A DNA stretch of 64,000 nt, taken from positions 434,001 to 498,000 of the forward strand of contig CAWIOX010000029.1 of assembly GCA_963837775.1 (NCBI GenBank), in the 5' to 3' direction. Shown piece after piece: positions 1 to 12,272 of the stretch (position 1 is its first letter; every line of letters begins with the position of its first letter). This DNA is from CAWIOX01 sp963837775 (GTDB taxonomy: Bacteria > Pseudomonadota > Gammaproteobacteria > Burkholderiales > Burkholderiaceae_D). The notes under the pieces were generated by a model. The model was not told the origin of the DNA. It was given only the letters and a program-made list of their open reading frames with translations, and did no database searches. The translations under genes were made by a program, and so were the position numbers.

Positions 1-300
1 CAGGAGGATTTAAGCCGTTTCGGCGTGAGCCAGTCGCACATCGCCGCCGCGCAGGTCGATGCCGCATGGCAGGCGCTGATGCAGTTCCAGACAGACCGCG
101 CGCGCGCGATGATGCTGTCCGGCGCGCCGCTGGCAAAACGACTGCCGGGACGCATAGGCTGGGAGTTGCGACTGGTGGTGCAAGGCGGCTTGCGGATTCT
201 GGAGCGGATCGAGGATGCCGGCCATGACGTGTTCCGTCAGCGCCCGCAATTGCGCAGCGGCGACTGGCTGCGCATCATCTGGCGCGCCGTCCGGATGTGA
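1..300 (+). CDS. hpnC: Hydroxysqualene synthase HpnC, 3' part
   Basis: This is the C-terminal 99 residues of a trans-isoprenyl-diphosphate synthase family protein; the start lies outside the window. The frame is open from base 1 and ends at TGA 298-300. In the hpnCDE route, HpnC converts presqualene diphosphate to hydroxysqualene in the cytosol or at the membrane, as a hopanoid precursor. The tail with a GAPLAKRLPGRIGWELRLVV stretch and a following ILERIE segment is typical of the helical C-terminus of this family. The catalytic aspartate motifs are not in view, so the call rests on this tail and on hpnD and hpnE following on the same strand. A dispersed repeat sits in the gap before hpnD. 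Confidence 0.8.
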   Translation, partial: QEDLSRFGVSQSHIAAAQVDAAWQALMQFQTDRARAMMLSGAPLAKRLPGRIGWELRLVVQGGLRILERIEDAGHDVFRQRPQLRSGDWLRIIWRAVRM

Positions 301-327
301 ACGGCAGCCGAAAAAGCAACTTTTTCC

Positions 328-416
328 ATTAAAATATACTCCCTACTGTATTTTTAATAACCCTTATGATATATGCGGCAACAGCACAATTTATGGATAT
401 ACCCCATCTATTTATG
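328..416 (+). repeat. Dispersed intergenic element, copy A
   Basis: Plus-strand copy of the window's seven-fold intergenic element. It has the TATACtccctactGTAT hairpin, then AACCCTTATGATATATGCGG, then a region ending ATATACCCCATCT. It is one of the more diverged copies at its 3' end. It lies between hpnC and hpnD, so it interrupts what is otherwise a continuous operon. Confidence 0.7.
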
Positions 417-555
417 CCAATAACCCGGGTATTTGAAGGCGTTTCAGACAGCCGACGGCGGGATTCCCGACAATCCGCGTTTGTCGTCATAGTCACAGTC
501 GGCTAGCATAGCGACTTTGCTTCGTTCATAACTCGCCTCCAGATCGCCCTCCCCC

Positions 556-1389
556 ATGTCTCCAGACGATTACTGCCAACAAAAGACCGCACAGAGCGGC
601 TCCAGTTTTTATTACAGTTTCCTGTTCCTGCCGGCTGAACGGCGTCGCGCAATTACTGCGCTGTATGCGTTTTGTCGCGAGGTCGATGACACCGTGGACG
701 ACTGCACCGATGCCAGCGTCGCCCGCAACAAACTGGCCTGGTGGCGCAAGGAAGTCGCGGCCATGCTGGCAGGCAGCCCGACCCATCCGGTGACGCAGGC
801 ACTGCAGCCGCACATGGCGACCTATGCGCTGGACGGCCAGCACCTGCAAGCGATCATCGACGGCATGGAAATGGATCTGGACCAGACCCGCTATCTCGAT
901 TTCCCCGGCATGAAGCGCTATTGCTGGCATGTGGCAAGCGTGGTCGGCATCTTGTCGGCCAGCATTTTTGGCGCGAGCCGTCCGGAAACCCTGCAGTATG
1001 CGGAAAAACTCGGCCTGGCTTTCCAGCTGACCAATATCATCCGCGATGTCGGCGAAGACGCGCGCAAGGGCCGGATTTACCTGCCGGTCAATGAGTTGCA
1101 ACAATTCAAGGTCACCGCGGCCGACATCCTGAATGCGCGCCACAGCCCGCAGTTCGAGGAACTGATGCGCTTCCAGGTCAAGCGGGCGCAACAGGCTTAC
1201 GATGACGCGTTCGCGCTGCTCCCCGCCGCAGACCGCCGTGCGCAGCGCCCGGGCCTGATGATGGCTGCCATCTACCGCACCTTGCTGGACGAAATCGAGC
1301 GCGATGGCTTCCACGTTCTCACCCAGCGCATCTCGCTGACGCCGATCCGCAAGCTCTGGCTGGCCTGGAAAACCTATATCCGTGGCTAA
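556..1389 (+). CDS. hpnD: Presqualene diphosphate synthase HpnD
   Basis: The 277-residue protein condenses two farnesyl diphosphates to presqualene diphosphate, the first step of the three-enzyme HpnCDE route to squalene. Two aspartate-rich motifs are visible: DDTVDD near residues 43-48 and DVGED near residues 154-158, the latter followed by GRIYLP. Length and motifs fit the family. The ATG at 556 follows a purine-poor leader with only a weak ribosome-binding site. The stop overlaps the expected start of hpnE, which suggests translational coupling. No frame disturbance was seen. Confidence 0.93.
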   Translation: MSPDDYCQQKTAQSGSSFYYSFLFLPAERRRAITALYAFCREVDDTVDDCTDASVARNKLAWWRKEVAAMLAGSPTHPVTQALQPHMATYALDGQHLQAIIDGMEMDLDQTRYLDFPGMKRYCWHVASVVGILSASIFGASRPETLQYAEKLGLAFQLTNIIRDVGEDARKGRIYLPVNELQQFKVTAADILNARHSPQFEELMRFQVKRAQQAYDDAFALLPAADRRAQRPGLMMAAIYRTLLDEIERDGFHVLTQRISLTPIRKLWLAWKTYIRG

Positions 1390-2729
1390 AGAAACGGGTT
1401 GCCGTCATCGGCGGCGGCTGGGCCGGTTGCGCTGCCGCCGTCAGCCTGGCGCAGGCCGGCCAGCAGGTCACCCTGTATGAGGCGGCCCGCACGCTGGGCG
1501 GTCGCGCCCGGCGCGTCGAATTCAACGGCAAAACCATCGACAACGGGCAGCACATCCTGCTCGGCGCGTATCGGCAGACGCTGGAATTAATGCGCAGCAT
1601 CGGCATCGATGAGCACGCGCATTTTCTGCGTCTGCCGCTGCAAATGCGCTATCCCGCCGGCAGCGGCATGGATTTCGTCGCGCCCAGACTGCCTGCGCCC
1701 TGGCATATGCTGTTCGCCTTATGGCGCGCCACCGGTTTGTCCGGACAGGACAAACTCGCGCTGGCCCGCTTTTCTTCCACCGCGCGCTGGATGGGCTGGA
1801 GACTCAACACCGACTGCAGCGTCAGCGAACTGCTGGAACGCTTCGATCAGACTGCGCGCCTGACCGCACTGATGTGGCGCCCGTTGTGCATCGCCGCGCT
1901 CAATACGCCGCCCGAGCGGGCCTCGGCCCAGGTGTTCCTGAACGTGCTGCGCGACAGCCTGGGTGCGCAGCGTGCGGCCTCCGACATGCTGATCCCGCGC
2001 ACCGACCTGAGCACGCTGTTTCCGCAGCAGGCGGCGGCTTATGTGCTGGCGCATGGCGGCAGCGTGCATCTGGGTGCGGCAGTTCACAATATCCATCCTG
2101 ACAGTGGCGGAACTGGAAGCTGGTGCGTTGAGGCGGACAAGATCGGACCAGCCGACTTTGATGCAGTCATCGTCGCGACCTCAGCTGACCGGGCATCGAG
2201 ACTGCTGGACGGCCTGCCAGACGCACCGGATGGCGCGTTACAAAAACTACGAACGCAACTGAACGGCTTTTCATACGAACCGATCACGACCTGCTACCTG
2301 CAATATGCGGCGACGGTACGCTTGCCGATGGCTTTCCTGGCGCTGCAGGATGACGCCGCCAGCGGGAACTGGGGGCAGTTCGTTTTCGATCGCGGCCAGC
2401 TTGATCCGGCGCATGCAGGCTTGCTAGCGGTGGTCGTCAGCGCATCACAGGATGCCGTCGCACTCGAACGCGAGGCACTTGGCGGCTTGATCGGAACACA
2501 ACTCGCGAATGCATTGAAACAGCCAGGACTCGCCAATCCGCAATGGGCCACCGTGATTTCTGAAAAACGGGCGACCTTTTCCTGTACGCCCGCGTTGGAA
2601 CGCCCTCTCAACACAAGCCACCTGCCCGGCCTGTTACTGGCCGGCGACTATACGGCAAGTGACTATCCGGCAACGCTTGAATCAGCGATAAGAAGCGGAA
2701 TACAAGCCGCGCAGCTCTTATCCGCATAA
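1382..2729 (+). CDS. hpnE: Hydroxysqualene dehydroxylase HpnE, frame break at the start
   Basis: FAD-dependent amine-oxidase-fold enzyme that reduces hydroxysqualene to squalene. The dinucleotide-binding motif AVIGGGWAGCAAA is read from about 1401, and the C-terminal flavin-contact motif GLLLAGDYT lies near 2630. The frame is continuous from about 1392 to the stop at 2729, but it has no ATG, GTG or TTG before the internal ATG at 1590, which would delete the FAD site. A GTG at 1382 (V-A-K) is one base out of frame; removing one base near 1391 gives V-A-K-K-R-V-A-V-I-G. I therefore place the start at 1382 with one frame break. The start overlaps the hpnD stop. Confidence 0.87.
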
Positions 2730-3383
2730 GAACCAGAAACCAGAACTGATGTTGCGCATCGACTCACAAAGAGACGCTCTGCACGACACCACACCAACTT
2801 TGCTGCAAATGGGGAGTATCGCCTTTTTCATGGCATTTCCCGCATATATTTATTGACGTTAATAAATATACTCCCATCAATACCAGATGCATATCCAGCT
2901 ACGATTCCAACACGTGCTGCACCTCCTTGCCAGCTGAAAAACCATGCGTAGGGTCCTGCAAGAAACGCAAGGTAGCAAATCCATTTAAGAAAATACAAGT
3001 GCCAGAGCGACCTTTCTAGCGCCTAATCAAAACCCGTTTATGACGTTAAATTGATTAGTTATTTTATTGACAATTATCAATTCCCCTACCTTCAAAAAAC
3101 CCATAATCGAATCGTGTTTGATTCACATATTTCATAATAACAACGCCACGCAAGTTGGCCCGCCAGAATAATGATAAACAGTAACAAAATAATTTATTGG
3201 AATTGCAGCAATTAATTACGCCAAGTAAATAGTGGCTGTTGGTCACCATATTATTGGCAGGACTCTCAGCTTATAGGCGATATCGTAAATATCTCCGCAT
3301 CCTAAAATTAATATAAAGGAATATTAGTTTTCTTTCATTCTAGATATGTCGCCATATAGTTACCTATTGGAAATGACAATAAT
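2730..3383. other. Intergenic region before the polysaccharide locus
   Basis: A 654-bp, strongly AT-rich stretch with no convincing gene. It carries repeat copy G at its left end and presumably the promoter of the rightward polysaccharide genes at its right end. A 61-codon minus-strand frame (3064-3249) has no recognisable features and I do not call it. Confidence 0.6.
2806..2881 (-). repeat. Dispersed intergenic element, copy G
   Basis: Minus-strand copy. Read on that strand, the first stem is a perfect TATATTTATT / AATAAATATA pair with a 6-base loop, followed at once by the conserved TATGCGGG and, 3' of it, GCGATACTCCCCATTT. The middle AGCCC block is missing, so this is a shortened variant. 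Confidence 0.6.
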
Positions 3384-5354
3384 ATGTTTGCGCCTAATAC
3401 AAGCAATGCAATTAACTTTCGCAAGAAATTAGTATCAATGAGTCGCACTGCAAAGGTCGCATTGATGATTTCTGCCGATATGGTTGCACTGCCATTTTGC
3501 TTCCTGATAGCAATGTTGCTCCGGCTTGGCGACCTAAGATCCACACTGCAATACGGTGTTGCGTCACCGATATTGATTGCACTGCTGACGATCGCCGCTT
3601 TTGTCATGTCCGGACTGTATCGCGCGGTGATACGTTTCATCGATCAACGCCTGCTCACCACCGCAGGCATCGGACTTGCCTTTGCCCTTCTGATTGCGTA
3701 TGCCTTTTCGCTTTCATTTGACCGCAACAGATTACCGAATAGCGCCCTGATGATTTATTGGTTCATTGCATTTTCGTATGTGGTGACCTCGCGCTTGATG
3801 GTGCGTGCCTTCTTGCGAAACAAAACCGATACACGATGCCAGATTGAAAACCGGGTAGCGATATATGGCGCCGGCGAACCGGGCGCGCAACTTGCGTTGG
3901 CGATGCGCACCAGTAATGAATACCGTCCCGTGTGCTTTTTTGACGAGAAGCACGTGTTAAATAAACATACCATCGCAGGCATCACCGTATTCCATTCGGA
4001 CCGTCTTCTTGAACGCGTCAAAGAAATGAGCATCGGACTGGTTGTCATCGCCATCCCCGCAGTTTCACCGGATCGCCTCATGAAAATCATGCACATGCTG
4101 CGTGAATCAGGCGTCCCCATCAAGATATTGCGCAGCCAACTGGAACTGGCGGACGATAAAATTTCAATCCAGTCGATTCGTGAAATCAAGATTGAAGATT
4201 TATTGGGACGCGACCAGGTTCCCCCTCAATTCGACTTATTTGCCAAGTGCGTGCACGGGAAAAATATCCTGGTCACAGGCGCAGGCGGATCGATAGGCAG
4301 CGAATTGTGCCGTCAGATCATGACGCTGTCGCCAAGCCGGCTGCACCTGCTGGATCATTCGGAATTTGCTCTTTACTCCATCAAGCAAGAACTTCAGACG
4401 CACTTTCCCGGCCTGTCGATCCAGGCACATCTTGGCTCCGTATGCAGCACCCAACTGGTAGAGCGGATCATGCATGAAGGCCGGATCAATACGATCTATC
4501 ACGCCGCCGCATATAAACATGTGCCCCTGGTTGAAGCCAATATGGTTGAGGGCATCCGCAACAATGTCATTGGTGCGGAAGTGATCGTTGCTGCGGCTGA
4601 AAAATTTCGTGTAGAAACTTGCGTACTTATTTCCACGGACAAAGCGGTTCGTCCGACAAATATCATGGGAGCCAGCAAACGTATCGCAGAGTTGATTTTT
4701 CAGGCTGCGGCAGCCAAACCTGCATCCAACACCACATTCTGCATGGTGCGTTTTGGCAATGTGCTGGGCTCGTCCGGTTCCGTTGTCCCTCTGTTTCAGC
4801 ATCAAATTGAACATGGCGGCCCCATCACCATCACGCATCCTGACGTGGTCCGGTATTTCATGCTCATCCCGGAAGCAGCACAACTGGTAATACAGGCAGG
4901 CGCGATGGCAAAAGGCGGCGATGTATTCGTCCTCGATATGGGCAAACCGGTAAAAATTATTGATTTGGCACGAACAATGATCGTCATGTCCGGATTCTCG
5001 GAAAAGAACAAACATAATCCGGATGGCCAGATTGAAATGCAATTCGTCGGCTTGCGCCCGGGAGAAAAACTCTATGAAGAGTTACTCATCGGAGAACATG
5101 CCTCTCCCAGCAGCCATCCGCGGATTATGTGCACCATAGAACACTCACTTCATGGCGATGTATTAACACAACGCATCACGCATTTGATAGCGGCTTGCAA
5201 TGTCAACGACCGGACCATGATTGAAGCCATGGTGCAGAACATCGTTGCGGAATATACGCCGCAAACAAAACCCGAGTCCATACCGCAACAGAATGAATCA
5301 CCAAAATATGTACCACCCTCAATAAATAAAAAGATTATTGCTCGAGAGGCATAA
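3384..5354 (+). CDS. Membrane-bound nucleotide-sugar 4,6-dehydratase (WbpM/PglF type)
   Basis: The 656-residue protein belongs to the large SDR family that removes water from UDP-GlcNAc, giving the 4-keto-6-deoxy sugar. Four membrane segments occupy roughly residues 22-142. A first nucleotide-binding fold (IYGAGEPGAQLA) lies near residue 155, and the catalytic SDR core begins with LVTGAGGSIGSE near residue 295. The active-site region near 417-433 reads STDKAVRPTNIMGASKR, so Met replaces the usual Tyr of YxxxK, as is characteristic of WbpM/FlaA1-like dehydratases. It opens the polysaccharide locus and probably supplies the keto sugar for the aminotransferase at 17.8 kb and the initiating transferase at 19 kb. 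A start at Met19 (3438) is possible. Confidence 0.9.
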   Translation: MFAPNTSNAINFRKKLVSMSRTAKVALMISADMVALPFCFLIAMLLRLGDLRSTLQYGVASPILIALLTIAAFVMSGLYRAVIRFIDQRLLTTAGIGLAFALLIAYAFSLSFDRNRLPNSALMIYWFIAFSYVVTSRLMVRAFLRNKTDTRCQIENRVAIYGAGEPGAQLALAMRTSNEYRPVCFFDEKHVLNKHTIAGITVFHSDRLLERVKEMSIGLVVIAIPAVSPDRLMKIMHMLRESGVPIKILRSQLELADDKISIQSIREIKIEDLLGRDQVPPQFDLFAKCVHGKNILVTGAGGSIGSELCRQIMTLSPSRLHLLDHSEFALYSIKQELQTHFPGLSIQAHLGSVCSTQLVERIMHEGRINTIYHAAAYKHVPLVEANMVEGIRNNVIGAEVIVAAAEKFRVETCVLISTDKAVRPTNIMGASKRIAELIFQAAAAKPASNTTFCMVRFGNVLGSSGSVVPLFQHQIEHGGPITITHPDVVRYFMLIPEAAQLVIQAGAMAKGGDVFVLDMGKPVKIIDLARTMIVMSGFSEKNKHNPDGQIEMQFVGLRPGEKLYEELLIGEHASPSSHPRIMCTIEHSLHGDVLTQRITHLIAACNVNDRTMIEAMVQNIVAEYTPQTKPESIPQQNESPKYVPPSINKKIIAREA

Positions 5355-5480
5355 CCATAAAGCCAGTGCCACGACGCCATAAGAGCACGCGAACAATTGA
5401 ATATTTTTTAAGCAGCATCAATAGATCAATTATTTAACTCTTTGGAAATTAACAGAAACAAAATTAATTATGGGGGACGT

Positions 5481-7768
<2,288 letters not shown>

Positions 7769-7769
7769 T

Positions 7770-8351
7770 ATGAGCGCCACAATCCACCCCAGCGCCATCG
7801 TTGACGACGGCGCCGCGATAGGGGACGCGACGCGTATCTGGCATTTCGTCCATGTCAGCGGCGGCGCTCGTATCGGCAGCGATTGTTCGCTGGGCCAGAA
7901 TGTATTCGTCGGCAACGATGTCGTCATCGGAAACAACGTCAAAATCCAAAATAATGTTTCGGTATATGACGCCGTCACGATCGAGGATGACGTGTTCTGC
8001 GGCCCCAGCATGGTGTTTACCAATGTCTACAATCCGCGCTCGGCTGTCACGCGCAAAGACCAGTATCGCAAGACGCTGGTCAGGCGTGGCGCTACGATCG
8101 GGGCCAATGCGACCATCGTTTGCGGCTGCACTATCGGGCAATATGCATTCATCGCAGCTGGCGCTGTGGTCAATCACGACGTTCCTGATTTTTCCTTGAT
8201 GGCCGGCGTTCCGGCACGCCAGATCGGGTGGATGAGCCGGTTCGGCGAGCGCCTTGACCTTCCGCTGAGCGGCGACGATGAAACCGTGTGTCCACATACC
8301 GGTGAACATTACGTGCTGAAAGAAGGCGTTTGCAAACTCATACAAACCTGA
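7770..8351 (+). CDS. wbpD: UDP-3-amino-sugar N-acetyltransferase (WbpD/WlbB type)
   Basis: The 193-residue left-handed beta-helix acetyltransferase has hexapeptide repeats over about residues 20-150 (for example [19 protein letters not shown]). In the WbpABEDI pathway it acetylates the 3-amino group formed by WbpE, giving UDP-GlcNAc(3NAc)A. The segment [20 protein letters not shown] is typical of the group. It follows wbpB without spacing and precedes the aminotransferase. The frame is intact. Confidence 0.9.
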   Translation: MSATIHPSAIVDDGAAIGDATRIWHFVHVSGGARIGSDCSLGQNVFVGNDVVIGNNVKIQNNVSVYDAVTIEDDVFCGPSMVFTNVYNPRSAVTRKDQYRKTLVRRGATIGANATIVCGCTIGQYAFIAAGAVVNHDVPDFSLMAGVPARQIGWMSRFGERLDLPLSGDDETVCPHTGEHYVLKEGVCKLIQT

Positions 8352-8380
8352 TGCAGAGATAAAAATACAGCGAGGAAAAA

Positions 8381-9469
8381 ATGGAATTCATCGACCTCAA
8401 GGTGCAATACGATGCGTTACGCGCCAGCATCAACAACCGCATCCAGACCGTGCTTGATCACGGCCAATACATCATGGGGCCGGAAGTCAAGGAACTGGAA
8501 GACAGGCTCGCCGCCTATACCGGCGCGAAGCACTGCATCACCGTCGCCTCCGGAACCGAAGCCTTGCTGATCGCGCTGATGGCACTGGGCATCAAGCCTG
8601 GCGATGAAGTCATCACCACGCCCTTCTCCTTCATCGCGACCGCAGAAGTGATCGTCCTGCTTGGCGCCAGACCCATTTTTGTCGACATCGAAGCGGACAC
8701 CTGCAACATCAATGCAGCGCTGATCGAAGCCAAGATCACACCCCGCACCCGCGCCATCATGCCGGTATCGCTTTACGGCCAACCAGCCGACATGGACGAA
8801 ATCAACGCCATCGCAGACAAGTATGGACTGACGGTCATCGAAGATGCCGCCCAAAGTTTCGGCGCTACCTATAAGGGCAGAAAAAGCTGCAATCTATCAA
8901 CCATAGGCTGCACTAGTTTCTTTCCCAGCAAACCGCTCGGCTGCTATGGGGATGGCGGCGCCATCTTCACCAGCGATGATGACCTTGCACAGGCCATGCG
9001 CGAAATTCGGGTACATGGACAATCAAAACGCTACATCCATACCCGTATTGGTGTCGGAGGTCGTATGGACACAATCCAATGCGCGATCGTTTTGGCTAAA
9101 TTGGAGCGTTTTGACTGGGAAGTTGAACAGCGGCTCAAAAATGGTGCGTATTACAACAATCTATTTGCAGGAAAGATAAGAACGATTACCCAACGCCCCG
9201 ACCGAACCAGTGTTTTTGCGCAATACACAGTCATCATAGAAAATCGTGCCGAAGTGCAAACTGCACTGAAAGATGCGGAGATTCCCACCGCAGTCCATTA
9301 TCCGGTACCCATGCATCTTCAGCCTTCTTATGCACACTTGTGCTGCGATGATTGTTGCCCTGTATCGGTCAAAATGGCACAGAGGGTATTGAGTTTGCCG
9401 ATGGGTGCGGATATCGACCCGGCATCAATGAGATCACGTGGTGCAAACACTCGTATCTTCTACCTCTGA
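8381..9469 (+). CDS. wbpE: UDP-3-keto-sugar aminotransferase (WbpE/WlbC type)
   Basis: DegT/DnrJ/EryC1 PLP-dependent aminotransferase that forms the 3-amino group from the WbpB product. The PLP-binding lysine lies in SFFPSKPLGCYGDGG near residue 184, preceded by VIEDAAQSFGA. The ribosome-binding site GAGGAAAAA lies just before the ATG. The 362-residue length is normal, but the last residues (ASMRSRGANTRIFYL) look unlike the family. Another frame from about 9425 reads ASINEITWCKHSYLLPL and stops at 9501, so a one-base break near the end is possible. Confidence 0.88.
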   Translation: MEFIDLKVQYDALRASINNRIQTVLDHGQYIMGPEVKELEDRLAAYTGAKHCITVASGTEALLIALMALGIKPGDEVITTPFSFIATAEVIVLLGARPIFVDIEADTCNINAALIEAKITPRTRAIMPVSLYGQPADMDEINAIADKYGLTVIEDAAQSFGATYKGRKSCNLSTIGCTSFFPSKPLGCYGDGGAIFTSDDDLAQAMREIRVHGQSKRYIHTRIGVGGRMDTIQCAIVLAKLERFDWEVEQRLKNGAYYNNLFAGKIRTITQRPDRTSVFAQYTVIIENRAEVQTALKDAEIPTAVHYPVPMHLQPSYAHLCCDDCCPVSVKMAQRVLSLPMGADIDPASMRSRGANTRIFYL

Positions 9470-9508
9470 ATCATTTCATGGCTATGCAGATTCGTCAGTA
9501 GCACGAAT

Positions 9509-10761
9509 ATGAAATTCTCTGTCTCGACATTCTGGAAGCATGTGATCACGGTCTTACTGGATCCGTGGCGGCGCAGGCTTTCCCCCTATTGGCGGCACCA
9601 CTGATTACGCGCCTGTGTACGCCAGCGGATTTGGGCACATTCAGTTTGTGGCTCGGAGTGATTGCCATCGCATCGGTCATTGCGACACTACGACTTGAGA
9701 CCGCGATGATTCTCGATCATGGTTCGGCTGAACAGCAAACCTGTTTTAGCGTCGTTGCTTATTTTGCGACCATGTCTGGCGCTCGCGATGACACTCTGTT
9801 GCATTGTTTGCACGTGCATGGGGCATACCGCAGGCCCTACATATGTCATGGTTCGGATTACTGACCATCGGCATTGGCATGTGGCTGACTGCGTACATGC
9901 AAACAATCCTGGCATATGCAACCTCATATCGTGCATTTGGCAATGCCGCCCTCGCAAAAGTATGGGGCTGCAGGAACAATAGCCGCTGTGCAATTATCTT
10001 TGCTGTTTGTTGGCATGGGTGCAGTGGCGCTAATGGCAGGGCAGATCATTGGACTGGCTATCGGTCTTATGGCGGCAGTCCATCTGTTATCACCACCGCG
10101 TGCAAGCATTGCGACCAAACCGACGGACTTCGCAATGGAAATATCTCAGAAAGCATCAGGCTTTCTGGCGCTTTGCATTGCCGGCAGACTTGCTCAACGC
10201 CGTAGCAGCCGCAAGTACCCTTGTTCTTGATCGGGGCAAAACATGGCGTTCTCGCTGCGGGACTATTTGCTTTGACACGACGCGTGATGGCGGCGCCGGT
10301 GTCATTTTGGCGGCTTCTGTTCTAGAGGTTTTTAAGCGTGAGTCGGTACATGATTTTCAGACGCTAGGTAACTGCAAAAAGGCATATCTGCATACCTTCA
10401 AGGCATTATTTTTGCTTGGTTTCGGCCCCTCACTATTTATTTTTATTTTTGCTACGGATCTCTTTGCCTGGGTGTTTGGCGAATCCTGGCGCGAGGCAGG
10501 TGAGTTCGCTCGAATCTGGCACCGTTGTATTTTTTAAGCTTTATCGCAAGCCCGTTGAGTTACGTATTTTATGTAAGCGGCAAACAAAAAATCGACCTTA
10601 TTTGGCAAATCGCCTTGCTCATCATGACAATTACCGTGTTTTCAGCGCCACTGACTCTGAAGGAGAGTCTTTGGGGTTACACGATCGGATATTCATCGCT
10701 CTACATCATTTATCTAACACTGTCCTATCATTTTTCTCAAAATAAGCCGGCTACGGCCTGA
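9509..10761 (+). pseudogene. wzx: Polysaccharide flippase (Wzx type), many frame breaks
   Basis: Pieces in all three frames line up as one protein of about 415 residues resembling the oligosaccharide flippase family. They begin MKFSVSTFWKHVITVL (9509), then GSVAAQAFPLLAAPLITRL, LTIGIGMWLTAYMQTILAYA, LSLLFVGMGAVALMAGQIIG, FKALFLLGFGPSLFIFIFAT, and finally a hydrophobic end stopping at 10761. At least five frame changes are needed, near 9553, 9775, 9830, 9920 and 10180, plus others to 10525. Repeated hydrophobic segments and the locus position support a Wzx role in moving lipid-linked repeat units across the inner membrane. The density of breaks exceeds that of neighbouring genes, so true inactivation is possible. 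Confidence 0.7.
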
Positions 10762-10837
10762 TGGCTGTCATGAACAATATCGGGAATGCCCTTAAAACTA
10801 CCAGAGCGCAACAGCTACTCCTGCTGGAGATATGATC

Positions 10838-12259
10838 ATGTCCGTCATCACCATTTTCGCGCCTGACTTCCCCCCCGAACTGGAATGGATCTGCTCTGTC
10901 ATATTTACCAATTTTCTTGGCATTGACTACAATACTGAAACGTCTACAGATAGCAATTTTCATCTCCGCTTCAATCAGTGCACCGTAGAACTGCCCAATA
11001 TTTTTTTCGCAATCCCTTCAATCGAGCAGCCCAATCAATCCCACTTTCCGAAGACACCTCTCGATGTTTGGGATAGCCAGCCATCCGGGTTAAGGATGCC
11101 CCAGGTTGAACAACAGATACCCGTTATTTATGGCGCCAGTGGACAGCAAACCACAATAACGGATCAATACATTTACATCCCGATAGACATTTTTGGCTCA
11201 GCCTATTTCATGCTCTCGCGCTTCGAAGAAGCGGTAACTCAAGAACGGGATACACATGGCCGCTTTCCTGCCTGTGCCTCCCTCGCCGGCAGGGAAGGGT
11301 TTCTTAATCGCCCGATCATTGATGAATATATCGAAATACTATGGGCCGCATTGAAACATTTATGGCCGGGTCTGGAACGGAAACCGCGTAAAGCGCGCTT
11401 GCTGGTCAGTTGCGATGTGGACTCACCCTTTGATCCTGCTTGCAGATCAGTATACCGACTCGGCAAAAGATTAATCGGACGAACCTGGCGCGAAAAATCC
11501 TTCGCTGGCATTTCACCTACGATCAAAAACCATATTGCTGTAAGACAAGGAGATTATTCCCGTGATCCCTACCGCTCAGCAATCGATTGGATCATGAATG
11601 TAAATGAAAAAGCTGGAAATGAAGTGGCCTTCTACTTCATTCCGAAGCAGACAGATAAAAAAATAGATAACAACATCAGTCTGGGTGATCCCCGTATCCG
11701 CAGCTTGCTGCGCACAATTCATGTTCGGGGCCATGAGATTGGCCTTCATCCCGGCTACCACACTTACAAACATCCACAGGCGTTCGCGGAGTCGGCCAGC
11801 TCACTTCGGGAAATCATGGAGGAAGAGAACATTCAACAACATCTGATTGGTGGGCGGCAGCATTACTTACGCTGGGATACACCTGTTACTGCACGGCTGT
11901 GGGAGGCCAACGGATTAGCCTATGACACCACGCTGTCCTATGCTGAGCGGCCAGGTTTTCGATGCGGTACCTGCCATGAATATCCGATGTATGACTTGGG
12001 CAATCGCAAACCGCTCAAACTTCTACAGCGTCCGCTAATAGTGATGGAGTCCACGATTATTGAAGGCGCCTCACTGGGTTACAGCGAGGAAGCACTGGAA
12101 CTAATGCAGCGTTACAAACGAATCTGTTATCAATTTAAAGGAAATTTCACCTTATTGTGGCATAACTCATACTTTGAAAATCAGGCGGCCAAAGAGATAT
12201 ACCGCACGATAATAAGTGATGTAACAACAGATTATTTCAGCTTAAGCCAATATAGATAA
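10838..12259 (+). CDS. Polysaccharide deacetylase-like protein with long N-terminal domain
   Basis: The 473-residue protein has an N-terminal domain of about 180 residues, of the kind often found before NodB-like domains (DUF7033-like), and a C-terminal deacetylase-like fold. Metal-site candidates are the SCDVDSPFD aspartates (about residues 190-198) and the HEIGLHPGYHT histidines (about residues 296-306). It probably modifies a sugar or lipid-linked intermediate; the substrate is unknown. No signal peptide is evident, so action in the cytosol is likely. It sits between the flippase and the polymerase genes. ATGs at 10832 and 10838 are both possible. Confidence 0.75.
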   Translation: MSVITIFAPDFPPELEWICSVIFTNFLGIDYNTETSTDSNFHLRFNQCTVELPNIFFAIPSIEQPNQSHFPKTPLDVWDSQPSGLRMPQVEQQIPVIYGASGQQTTITDQYIYIPIDIFGSAYFMLSRFEEAVTQERDTHGRFPACASLAGREGFLNRPIIDEYIEILWAALKHLWPGLERKPRKARLLVSCDVDSPFDPACRSVYRLGKRLIGRTWREKSFAGISPTIKNHIAVRQGDYSRDPYRSAIDWIMNVNEKAGNEVAFYFIPKQTDKKIDNNISLGDPRIRSLLRTIHVRGHEIGLHPGYHTYKHPQAFAESASSLREIMEEENIQQHLIGGRQHYLRWDTPVTARLWEANGLAYDTTLSYAERPGFRCGTCHEYPMYDLGNRKPLKLLQRPLIVMESTIIEGASLGYSEEALELMQRYKRICYQFKGNFTLLWHNSYFENQAAKEIYRTIISDVTTDYFSLSQYR

Positions 12260-12272
12260 CGAGGGCGGAATC

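Noticed and set aside
3064..3249. 61-codon minus-strand frame in the gap before the polysaccharide locus
   Set aside because: AT-rich chance frame with no recognised features and no good ribosome-binding site.
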